Source of the DNA: Thiobacillaceae bacterium
Lineage (GTDB): Bacteria; Pseudomonadota; Gammaproteobacteria; Burkholderiales; Thiobacillaceae
Reading direction: 5' to 3'
Assembly (NCBI GenBank): GCA_012274165.1
Contig: JAAPAA010000247.1
Span: 1 to 22,906 of the forward strand
Length of the DNA: 22,906 nt
The translations under genes were made by a program, and so were the position numbers. Under the pieces are notes generated by a model. It ran no database searches. It saw nothing but the letters and a program-made list of their open reading frames with translations, and had not been told where the DNA came from. Positions 16,961-22,906 of the stretch are shown one piece after another (position 1 is the stretch's first letter; every line of letters starts with the position of its first letter).

Positions 16961-17188
16961 TTACAAACCCACAGCCTGCGCATGCAAGCCGTGATGCCGC
17001 ACCTCCTCCACGATCTCGAACATGCGAGTGGTGTCCGAGTCGTACACGACCTGGACTAAATGCGGTTTGTCGGAACGATGACCTGCGGAGACCACGCCTT
17101 TACTTTGCCGGATATCGTTTTCGATCGATTCGAGCGTAGGCGTATTAAGCGTTTCGTTGATATGGACGAGGAAGTCAGTGGTTTGCAT
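16961..17188 (-). CDS. Small HMA-like ferredoxin-fold protein without CxxC
   Basis: A 75-residue protein. Its pattern fits a beta-alpha-beta-beta-alpha-beta ferredoxin-like fold: FLVHINETL, SIENDIRQSKGVVSAGH, HLVQVVYD, RMFEIVEEVRHHGLHAQAV. This is the layout of heavy-metal-associated domains, but the metal-binding CxxC is absent and the protein has no cysteine at all. It does contain six histidines (residues 9, 37, 43, 64, 65 and 69). The start at 17188 has a strong AAGGAG. It is probably cotranscribed with the DsrE-like gene. It could be a protein-protein adaptor or a histidine-based metal or ligand sensor. No function is known to me. Confidence 0.78.
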   Translation of the reverse strand: MQTTDFLVHINETLNTPTLESIENDIRQSKGVVSAGHRSDKPHLVQVVYDSDTTRMFEIVEEVRHHGLHAQAVGL

Positions 17189-17447
17189 GATGCGCTCCTT
17201 GTAACAAGGTTAAACACCTGCGCATCCGATCAGCCTATCAAGCACACGCAGAATGGTGACTCGATATTAGGCAATGCCAGACCGGGGCGCATCGTCCATT
17301 TGGATGACATAAACAAACTATATTACCGTCAGGTTGACCGGATGCAATCGGCGCGCAAGGTAACTAACTATTCCCCTGATACAGGCCAGATTGTCTTTAA
17401 GCCCGGTCCAAAATGCAGTTCATCCACTCAGGCAACAGGGAGCCGTG
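17189..17447. promoter_or_regulatory. Divergent promoter region between HMA-like/DsrE genes and LuxR-type regulator
   Basis: These 259 bp must hold the start signals for both directions. They are AT-richer than the neighbours, for example around 17309-17326. A plus-strand TTGACC at 17334 has its best downstream hexamer 21 bp away, which is too far for a confident call. No clear LuxR-type box was identified. I see no coding potential. Confidence 0.5.
17197..17209. promoter_or_regulatory. Palindrome covering the HMA-like gene's ribosome binding site
   Basis: CCTTG-TAA-CAAGG is a perfect 5-bp inverted repeat whose minus-strand downstream arm contains the AAGGAG ribosome binding site of the HMA-like gene. 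In the mRNA the arm could pair and hide the site. As DNA it could be an operator for the divergent regulator. Confidence 0.35.
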
Positions 17448-18572
17448 ATGAAAGAAGTAGACTTCGATCATCTGGTGGGGCTGATTTACGAGTCGGCGCT
17501 CGATCCAGGGTCGTGGCACAAGACGATGTGCGAACTGGCCCGGCAGATGGACGCCGACCTGTTTCATCTGCTCGGCTGGAACAACAAGGAACAGGAAGTC
17601 ACCCTGGGGGTGGTTTCAGCCCCGTGGATGGATGATGCGCGGGTGCAGCACAGCCATTATTACGGCGCGATCAATCCGCAGCGCGAGCGGGTTTCGCAGT
17701 CTGGGCAAGACAGGATGATCGCCCGTCGACCCTATTTCGACGGCACGGCCATTTCAAAAAGTGAGTTTGATCAGGACGTCAGGCTGCCCCACGGAATGCG
17801 GTATGTGTTGAGCGCCTGCCTGCTTCGAACCGACACCACTGATATCGTGCTTGGGTTAATGCGACGTCCGGAACGTGGACACTTTAGCCCGCAGCAGGAA
17901 ACCTATCTGGAACGCCTGATACCCCACTTCAACCGATCCCTGCGCCTGATGGAGCAGACCCAGGCAGCGACTCACTCAGGCGAATGGGCCACTGTCGGGC
18001 AGGATGCCGCCTCGTTCGGCGTGATCGCCGTCAACAAGGCCAGCCAGTTGCTGTATTGCAACCGCAATGGCGAGGCGCTGCTGAAAGCGGCGGAGATGCT
18101 GCGGCTGCAAAACGGCGCGGTAATCTGCGCCAGCGATGCGCAGGAAAAAATATTTGCGGAAGCGCTCGACATCACGGCCAGGACGGGCCACCCGGCCAAT
18201 CTGCTGTTGTTGAATCATGCCCGTTCAGACGAGCGCTACAGCGTCACGCTGATCCCATTGCCCAAACGCGGCGAGTTCGCCCTGACCGGCGAACCGGATG
18301 GCGTGCTGTGTCTGGTCGTCCCGCTCGACCATCGACGGATGGCGACTGCAGGTCAGCTGATGCAATTGTTTGGGTTGTCAGCAGCAGAAGCACGACTGGC
18401 GCGGGCGCTGGCCGCAGGTGAAACGCTGGAGTCCTACGCGTCGGAAAGCGATCTCAAACTGCCCACAGTAAAAAGCCAGCTGCGTGCGGTGTTCGAGAAA
18501 ACCGGCACCGACCGGCAGGCGGCGCTGGTGCGGCTGATTGCGGGGATACCCGCCGTGCGGGAGCCGGATTAG
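17448..18572 (+). CDS. LuxR-type (HTH) transcriptional regulator with N-terminal sensory region
   Basis: A 374-residue regulator. The C-terminal DNA-binding domain (about 310-370) has LSAAEARLARALAAGETLES then SDLKLPTVKSQLRAVFEKTG, with TVKSQL as the recognition-helix region of GerE/LuxR-type domains. Residues 1-190 look GAF-like (DFDHLVGLIYESALDPGSWH), and about 205-250 look PAS-like (FGVIAVNKASQLLYCNRNGE). No receiver domain or membrane segment is visible, so it senses a cytoplasmic signal. GGGAG precedes the ATG at 17448. It is divergent from the HMA-like/DsrE genes and is the natural candidate to control them. Its stop overlaps the convergent lipB stop by 4 bp. Confidence 0.88.
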   Translation: MKEVDFDHLVGLIYESALDPGSWHKTMCELARQMDADLFHLLGWNNKEQEVTLGVVSAPWMDDARVQHSHYYGAINPQRERVSQSGQDRMIARRPYFDGTAISKSEFDQDVRLPHGMRYVLSACLLRTDTTDIVLGLMRRPERGHFSPQQETYLERLIPHFNRSLRLMEQTQAATHSGEWATVGQDAASFGVIAVNKASQLLYCNRNGEALLKAAEMLRLQNGAVICASDAQEKIFAEALDITARTGHPANLLLLNHARSDERYSVTLIPLPKRGEFALTGEPDGVLCLVVPLDHRRMATAGQLMQLFGLSAAEARLARALAAGETLESYASESDLKLPTVKSQLRAVFEKTGTDRQAALVRLIAGIPAVREPD

Positions 18573-19189
18573 ACGGCGGATACGTCCGCCCCAGGCTGGC
18601 CAACTCTGTACCGCAATGCCTCGACCAGCGCCTGCCCCGCCTCAGCGAGCGTCAGGGCTGCGCCCAGCCTGCCGCAATCGGTGACCGCCAGGCCAGGATA
18701 ACCACACGGGTTAATCGCGGCGAACGGAGTTAAATCCATGTCCACATTCAACGCCAGACCGTGATAGGTGCAGCCGTGCTTGACCCGCAGGCCGAGCGCG
18801 GCGATTTTCGCGCCGTTCACATACACACCGGGTGCACCGCTGCGCCGTTCGGCCGTCACGCCCTGCGCCGCCAGCAGATCGATCGCTGCCTGCTCCATGC
18901 GGCTGACCAGTTCACGAATGCCGTAGCCGCGCCGCCGCAAATCGACCAGCACATAGGCCACCACCTGCCCCGGCCCGTGGTAGGTGATCTGCCCGCCACG
19001 GTCGATGGGAACCACTGGGATAGGAGTCGAGGCGATCAGATGCTCGGGTTTGCCCGCCTGCCCCTGGGTGTACACCGGCGGATGCTCCAGCAGCCAGATT
19101 TCATCCGGCGTATCGGCCTGACGCGCCGCAGTGAACGCCTGCATCGCGCGCCAGGTCGGTTCGTATTCGACCCGCCCCAGATGTCGCAC
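18569..19189 (-). CDS. lipB: Octanoyl-(acyl-carrier-protein) transferase
   Basis: A 206-residue cytoplasmic enzyme moving octanoate from ACP to lipoyl domains, the step before LipA. Visible motifs are GGQITYHGPGQVVAY, the catalytic lysine K128 in GAKIAALGLRV, and the nucleophile C162 in NPCGYPGLAVTD. I chose the GTG at 19189 (MRHLGRVEYEPTW), which aligns with family N-termini and has CAGGGAG 8 bp upstream. A longer reading from the GTG at 19258 would translate the heptamer repeat and overlap ybeD. The ribosome binding site is therefore the edge of the repeat array. It follows ybeD in the rodA-rlpA-dacC-dat-ybeD-lipB operon. Confidence 0.95.
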   Translation of the reverse strand: MRHLGRVEYEPTWRAMQAFTAARQADTPDEIWLLEHPPVYTQGQAGKPEHLIASTPIPVVPIDRGGQITYHGPGQVVAYVLVDLRRRGYGIRELVSRMEQAAIDLLAAQGVTAERRSGAPGVYVNGAKIAALGLRVKHGCTYHGLALNVDMDLTPFAAINPCGYPGLAVTDCGRLGAALTLAEAGQALVEALRYRVGQPGADVSAV

Positions 19190-19199
19190 GACGATCGCT

Positions 19200-19234
19200 C
19201 CCTGACCCCTGAATCCTGAATCCTGATCCCTGGC
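19200..19234 (+). repeat. Degenerate heptamer tandem array, five units (YCCTGAN)
   Basis: Units CCCTGAC, CCCTGAA, TCCTGAA, TCCTGAT, CCCTGGC fill nearly the whole spacer between ybeD and lipB. The array has the same orientation and unit number as the one at 14534-14568. It supplies the GGGAG ribosome binding site for lipB on the minus strand. Confidence 0.78.
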
Positions 19235-19236
19235 AA

Positions 19237-19503
19237 TCACAACGCCATTTTCACCCACGGGTGCGCGGTGATCTCACGGTACAGCGCATCCAGCTGCGCC
19301 TTGGAGGTGGCGCGCACGGTGCAGGTCACGCTTAGATAATTGCCCTTGCCCGACACCCGCATCTCGACCGTTTCGGGCCTGAAATCGGGCGCGTGGCGCT
19401 GCACCAGCTCAACCATGGCTTGCGCAAAATCGTCACGACGCTCGCCCATGATCTTGACCGGAAAGTCGGTCGGAAATTCCAGCAGGGTGGTTTCGTCACT
19501 CAT
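19237..19503 (-). CDS. ybeD: DUF493 / YbeD family protein
   Basis: An 88-residue protein of the YbeD family with an ACT-like ferredoxin fold: LLEFPTDFPVKIMGERRDDF, GKGNYLSVTCTVRATSKAQLD and the end HPWVKMAL are the family landmarks. It is almost always encoded just before lipB. A regulatory role in lipoylation has been suggested from this context, but the biochemical function is unknown. The ATG at 19503 overlaps the dat stop (ATGA), making the translational coupling clear. The longer in-frame reading to 19641 runs inside dat and is not supported. Confidence 0.93.
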   Translation of the reverse strand: MSDETTLLEFPTDFPVKIMGERRDDFAQAMVELVQRHAPDFRPETVEMRVSGKGNYLSVTCTVRATSKAQLDALYREITAHPWVKMAL

Positions 19504-20366
19504 GCGCGCATGACCTGTCGTTTGAAGTCCTGATACAGCGCATCCATCTGCCGCGCCAGCGGGCCCGGCGCGCCCGTGCCCACGGGTGCGCCATCCAGCT
19601 TCACGATCGGCATGATTTCCTTGGTGGATGAGGTCATCCACAGCTCGTCCGCGCGGCGCACCTCGGCTTCACTGATGGCACGCAGCTCATGGAGGATGCC
19701 ATGCGCTGCGGCCAGTTCCAGCACCACATCGTAGGTGATGCCGGTAAGGATCAGATTCGAGGATGGCGGTGCCAGCAACACGCCGTTTTTCACCACAAAA
19801 ATATTGCTCGCCGCGCCTTCGCTCAAAAAACCGTCGCGCAGCATCACGGTCTCGGCACACGCCGCATCGACCGCCTGCTGCCGCGCCAGCACATTGGCGA
19901 GCAGCGAAATCGACTTGATATCGCAACGCCCCCAGCGGATGTCCGGCGCAGTAATGGCACACACGCCCGCCGCTTTCTGCGCGTCCGTGGCGCTCACCAG
20001 CGGCTGTGCAAACATGAACACGGTCGGCGCCACGCCTTGGGGGAAGGCGTGGTCGCGCGGTGTCTGCCCCGATTCCGGCGTGCCGCGCGTGATCTGCAGA
20101 TAAATCGACTGGTCGTCGAATGCCTGCAACGCGATCAGTTGCCCGATCAAGTCGCGCCACTGTGCAACGCCATGCGGGTTGGCCAGGCGGATGCCGTCGA
20201 GGCTGCCCTGCAAGCGGCGCAGGTGTTCCTCCAGCCGAAATGGTTTGCGGGAATACACCGGAATCATTTCGTAGACGCCATCGCCGAAAACAAAGCCGCG
20301 ATCCAGCACCGACACCTTCGCGTCGGCCAGCGGCATGAAGCGGTCGTTCAAGTACACGCTGGTCAT
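19500..20366 (-). CDS. dat: D-amino acid aminotransferase (fold type IV PLP enzyme)
   Basis: A 288-residue aminotransferase. The PLP lysine is in CDIKSISLLANVLARQ. YLNDRFMPLADAKVSVLDRG and FGDGVYEMIPVY are the N-terminal family blocks, and FLSEGAASNIFVVKNG with TGITYDVVLEL form the cofactor phosphate region. It likely interconverts D-alanine and D-glutamate through 2-oxo acids, supplying peptidoglycan precursors. A branched-chain or aminodeoxychorismate-lyase-like specificity is less likely. It overlaps dacC (ATGA) upstream and ybeD downstream. Being in one operon with a carboxypeptidase-like gene links it to D-alanine turnover. Confidence 0.9.
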   Translation of the reverse strand: MTSVYLNDRFMPLADAKVSVLDRGFVFGDGVYEMIPVYSRKPFRLEEHLRRLQGSLDGIRLANPHGVAQWRDLIGQLIALQAFDDQSIYLQITRGTPESGQTPRDHAFPQGVAPTVFMFAQPLVSATDAQKAAGVCAITAPDIRWGRCDIKSISLLANVLARQQAVDAACAETVMLRDGFLSEGAASNIFVVKNGVLLAPPSSNLILTGITYDVVLELAAAHGILHELRAISEAEVRRADELWMTSSTKEIMPIVKLDGAPVGTGAPGPLARQMDALYQDFKRQVMRA

Positions 20367-21475
20367 TTAAACATCAGCCGCAATGAATCCCAGCCGCGCC
20401 GCCAAATGCCCGACACGCTCACATCCTGCAGCGCGAGCAGCGCGAAATCGCCCAGTGGCTGGCCGTCGAGCGTCAAACGCAAGGTTCCCATGCGCTGACC
20501 CTTGTGCACCGGTGCCAACATCGGCTGCTGGGTAATGACCTGCGCCTTGACACGCCCGGCGCTGCCGTGTGGCACCAGCAGGTGAAAGTCCTGCTCAAAC
20601 CCCAGTTCCAGCGAAGGGCGCACGCCACGGTAAAGCTCGGCCACCTTGACCGGCTGCCGGGCACGATAAAGCAGCACGCTATCGAAATTTTCAAACCCGT
20701 AGTTCAGCAGTTTCAACGCGTCCTGGGTGCGCAGCGCGTCGCTTCGCGCGCCCAGCACCACCGCAACGCGTTGCTGATCGCCACGCTGCGCCGAAACGGT
20801 GGCACAAAATCCAGCCTCAGTGGTGTGGCCGACCTTCAGCCCGTTCACCGTGCTGTCGCGCCAGAGCAGGCGATTGGCGTTGTAATACGTGATGCCTTTG
20901 AAGACGAATTCCTGCTGCGTGAAAAAAGCCCGGCGATCGGGAAAATCACGCAGCAGCGCCCGCCCAAGTATGGCCAGATCACGCGCGCTCGACGCGTGCC
21001 CGGGCTCGGTCAGGCCACTGGCGTTCACAAACCGGGTTTTAGTCATGCCCAGGCGTTGGGCTTCATGATTCATGCGTTTGACGAACGTCGCTTCGCTGCC
21101 GTCAGCCGCCGTCACCAGGGTAAGCGTGGCGTCACTGGCCGACTGCACCAGCATCGCCTGCAGCAGGGTATCGACACTGATTCGCTCGCCCGCTTTGAGA
21201 AACACCCGCGCACCATCGGCCTGCTCGGCGGCTTGCGGCACACTGACCATTTCGCCCAGGCTCAACTTGTGTTTGCGGATGTCGCCCAGCAGCACGTAGG
21301 CCGTCATCAGGTGGGTCAGCGAAGCGGGCGCCAGCGGCAGGTCAGCCTGATACGCCGCCAGCTCGCGTCCGCTGGCCTGATCGATCACCACCCAGGCGCG
21401 CGCGGTCATGCCTGTGGGCGCGGCCCACGCCACTGCAGTGAACAGCCACGCCAGTCCCAGGAAGAATAATTTCAT
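20363..21475 (-). CDS. dacC: DacC/PBP5-like protein with all three catalytic motifs altered
   Basis: A 370-residue class C penicillin-binding protein by fold: signal peptide to about residue 19 (AVAWAAP), peptidase S11 domain, and C-terminal beta domain ending in an amphipathic helix GWDSLRLMFK as in PBP5/6. Overall similarity to PBP5 is clear (VNASGLTEPGHASSARDLAI, NRLLW). However, SxxK is S52-L-T-H55 (codon CAC at 21311-21313), SxN is S112-A-S114 (AGT at 21134-21136), and KTG is K214-V-G216 (GTC at 20831-20833). The nucleophile serine remains, but the general-base lysine, the asparagine and the threonine are gone. D,D-carboxypeptidase activity is therefore unlikely. The frame is intact and the operon position is conserved, so it is probably a pseudoenzyme rather than decay. 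GAGG precedes the ATG. Confidence 0.9.
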   Translation of the reverse strand: MKLFFLGLAWLFTAVAWAAPTGMTARAWVVIDQASGRELAAYQADLPLAPASLTHLMTAYVLLGDIRKHKLSLGEMVSVPQAAEQADGARVFLKAGERISVDTLLQAMLVQSASDATLTLVTAADGSEATFVKRMNHEAQRLGMTKTRFVNASGLTEPGHASSARDLAILGRALLRDFPDRRAFFTQQEFVFKGITYYNANRLLWRDSTVNGLKVGHTTEAGFCATVSAQRGDQQRVAVVLGARSDALRTQDALKLLNYGFENFDSVLLYRARQPVKVAELYRGVRPSLELGFEQDFHLLVPHGSAGRVKAQVITQQPMLAPVHKGQRMGTLRLTLDGQPLGDFALLALQDVSVSGIWRRGWDSLRLMFK

Positions 21476-21488
21476 AGCAGCCTCGTAT

Positions 21489-22319
21489 TCAATCGCGCCT
21501 CACCAAGACCGCATTCAGGTCGAGACGTTCCCGCACGCGGACGCGTTCTGAACTCACCGCATCGTCGTTCGCATACGGCCCGAGCTGCACACAATACAAC
21601 GCGCCATTGAGCACCACGCGGGTCTGGCTGGCATCGAGTGCGAGTTCGCGCGTCAGGCGTTGCAGCAACTGCTGGGCGTTTTCCTTGCGCGAGAACGCCC
21701 CCACCTGCAGATAGGCGCCTTGCCTGATCGCTTCGCCCTGGATGCTGTAGCCCGCGGGATCCAGGCTTTCCACCCGCACCCGGCCGCTGCCGTTGCTCAG
21801 GTAACCCAGCTTGTACGCAGCGGTATACGACAGGTCGATGATGCGCTTGCTGTGAAACGGCCCGCGATCATTGATCCGCACCACCACGGACTTGCCGTTG
21901 GCCAGCGACGTCACCCGCGCATAGCTGGGGATCGGCAGGGTGGGGTGCGCGGCGGTCATGGCATACATGTCGTACCGCTCGCCCGATGCAGTTTTTTTAC
22001 CGTTGAAACGGCGGCCATACCACGACGCCAGACCTTCCTCACTGTAGGGGCGGCGCTCGGTCTGCGGGGTATAGGTGCTGCCTAGGGCGCTATAGCTGCG
22101 GTTGGCGAAGCGGTTCAGCGGTTCATCGCGCGGCACGGCGTCGGGGATGGCATCCAGATTCCCAGGCGGCGTGGCTTCGGGGCCGTCGTCGAGGTAGTAG
22201 CCGCCGTTTTTTGCTGACTTGGCGGGCGCGGGTGATTTTTCGGGGGCGGTCGGCGTGCTGCTGCACCCGGCCAGCGCCAGGGTGATTGCAGCTACACTCA
22301 GAATCAGGATCGTTTTCAT
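21489..22319 (-). CDS. rlpA: Septal ring lytic transglycosylase / rare lipoprotein A
   Basis: A 276-residue outer-membrane lipoprotein. The lipobox ALAGC gives lipidated Cys19, followed by a Pro/Ala linker and the GGYYLDDGP motif seen in many proteobacterial RlpA proteins. The double-psi beta-barrel begins at EEGLASWYGRRFNGKKTASG and holds the likely catalytic histidine (TAAHPTLP) and aspartate (RINDRGPF). The C-terminal SPOR domain (about 200-275; AYLQVGAFSRKENAQQLLQR) binds denuded glycan strands at the septum. All expected residues are present. It lies 17 bp after rodA and 13 bp before dacC. Confidence 0.95.
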   Translation of the reverse strand: MKTILILSVAAITLALAGCSSTPTAPEKSPAPAKSAKNGGYYLDDGPEATPPGNLDAIPDAVPRDEPLNRFANRSYSALGSTYTPQTERRPYSEEGLASWYGRRFNGKKTASGERYDMYAMTAAHPTLPIPSYARVTSLANGKSVVVRINDRGPFHSKRIIDLSYTAAYKLGYLSNGSGRVRVESLDPAGYSIQGEAIRQGAYLQVGAFSRKENAQQLLQRLTRELALDASQTRVVLNGALYCVQLGPYANDDAVSSERVRVRERLDLNAVLVRRD

Positions 22320-22336
22320 GGGGATATTTTAACGCG

Positions 22337-22906
22337 TCAGGTTTTATTGAGCTGGCGATGCGTCGCCACGCTCATCACGATACCCGTGCCCAATAGCAGG
22401 GTGATGAGCGCGGTACCGCCATAACTCATCAGCGGCAGCGGCACCCCCACCACCGGCAAAATGCCCGACACCATGCCCATGTTGACGAAGGCATAGGTGA
22501 ACAGATTCAGGCTAAGCGTGGCCGCCATCAGGCGGCCGAACAGCGTCGGCGCGCGCGCCGCGAGCACCAGCCCGCGCGCCACGATGGCCAGATACAGGCC
22601 GACCAGCAGGAGCTCGCCGACGTAGCCGAACTCTTCGCCGAACACCGCGAAGACAAAATCGGTGGTGCGCTCGGGAATGAAGTCGAGCTGGTTCTGGGTG
22701 CCGTGCATCCAGCCCTTGCCAAACAGGCCGCCCGAGCCGATGGCGATGGTGGACTGGATGATGTGGTAGCCCGCTCCCAGGGGGTCGGACGAGGGATCGA
22801 GCAGGGTCAGGACACGCTGCTGCTGATAGTCATGCATCAGGTTCCACACCACCGGCAGGCTGGCGGCGCCCAGGCTGGCGCCAGCGAGAATCACCTTCCA
22901 CGGTAA
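22337..22906 (-). CDS. rodA: Rod-shape-determining SEDS glycosyltransferase, C-terminal part (N-terminus beyond window)
   Basis: The frame is open to the right edge and gives the last 189 residues of a SEDS polymerase. GYHIIQSTIAIGSGGLFGKG and FIPERTTDFVFAVFGEEFGY are hallmark RodA/FtsW blocks, the latter with extracellular active-site-region residues. GVPLPLMSYGGTALITLLL followed by GTGIVMSVATHR is the RodA-specific C-terminus. It polymerises lipid II for side-wall peptidoglycan with PBP2, whose gene (mrdA) would be expected just beyond the right edge. It has four or five membrane segments in the visible part. Confidence 0.95.
   Translation of the reverse strand, partial: LPWKVILAGASLGAASLPVVWNLMHDYQQQRVLTLLDPSSDPLGAGYHIIQSTIAIGSGGLFGKGWMHGTQNQLDFIPERTTDFVFAVFGEEFGYVGELLLVGLYLAIVARGLVLAARAPTLFGRLMAATLSLNLFTYAFVNMGMVSGILPVVGVPLPLMSYGGTALITLLLGTGIVMSVATHRQLNKT

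Noticed and set aside
17334..17366. Possible sigma-70 promoter (TTGACC ... TAACTA) for the LuxR-type regulator.
   Set aside because: The spacer is 21 bp, outside the usual 16-18 bp.
18549..18561. CCCGC-CGT-GCGGG hairpin at the end of the LuxR-type gene, considered as a terminator.
   Set aside because: It is short, lies within coding sequence, and has no T-tract on either strand.

Overview
The window looks like part of a betaproteobacterial chromosome. It is GC-rich with short intergenic spaces and many 4-8 bp stop/start overlaps. The cell-wall/lipoylation operon order, the NodIJ-like exporter and the DsrE-family gene suggest a sulfur-oxidising member of the Nitrosomonadales (Thiobacillus, Sulfuriferula or Gallionellaceae type). 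That taxonomy is inferred from gene content and has not been tested by database search.

Region 1 (1-9748, minus strand) is one nine-gene exopolysaccharide operon of the exosortase A (XrtA/PEP-CTERM) type. In transcription order it encodes a polysaccharide export lipoprotein, a chain-length determinant, a tyrosine autokinase, a beta-barrel outer-membrane protein, an AAA-type ATPase, the UDP-GlcNAc 2-epimerase WecB, a polysaccharide deacetylase, a FemAB-like protein and a glycosyltransferase cut by the left edge. The exosortase gene and its PEP-CTERM substrates are not in the window. A sigma-54-like site and a perfect inverted repeat lie in the leader at about 9.80-9.86 kb.

Region 2 (9978-12944, plus strand) is a tight five-gene operon: MazG-like pyrophosphohydrolase, thioredoxin-fold [2Fe-2S] ferredoxin, alpha/beta hydrolase, and a NodI/NodJ-like ABC exporter. 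It converges on lipA with only 3 bp between stop codons.

Region 3 (12948-18572) is an accessory block lying between lipA and lipB. It contains a TlpA-like thioredoxin gene that needs two frameshifts to be read, a Rieske ferredoxin, a divergent TrpD-fold phosphoribosyltransferase-like protein, a DsrE-family sulfur-carrier-like protein, a small HMA-like protein without metal-binding cysteines, and a divergently transcribed LuxR-type regulator. A clear intrinsic terminator and a candidate promoter split the minus-strand genes into two units. Five-unit arrays of a degenerate heptamer (YCCTGAN) lie on either side of the block.

Region 4 (18569-22906, minus strand) is the conserved envelope/lipoylation operon rodA (partial)-rlpA-dacC-dat-ybeD-lipB. 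Its striking feature is that the DacC-like protein has lost the consensus residue in all three penicillin-binding motifs (SLTH for SxxK, SAS for SxN, KVG for KTG). It is therefore predicted to be a pseudoenzyme or a strongly altered enzyme.

The most interesting candidates are the degenerate DacC, the uncharacterised DsrE/HMA/TrpD-like/Rieske module with its regulator, and the double-frameshifted tlpA.
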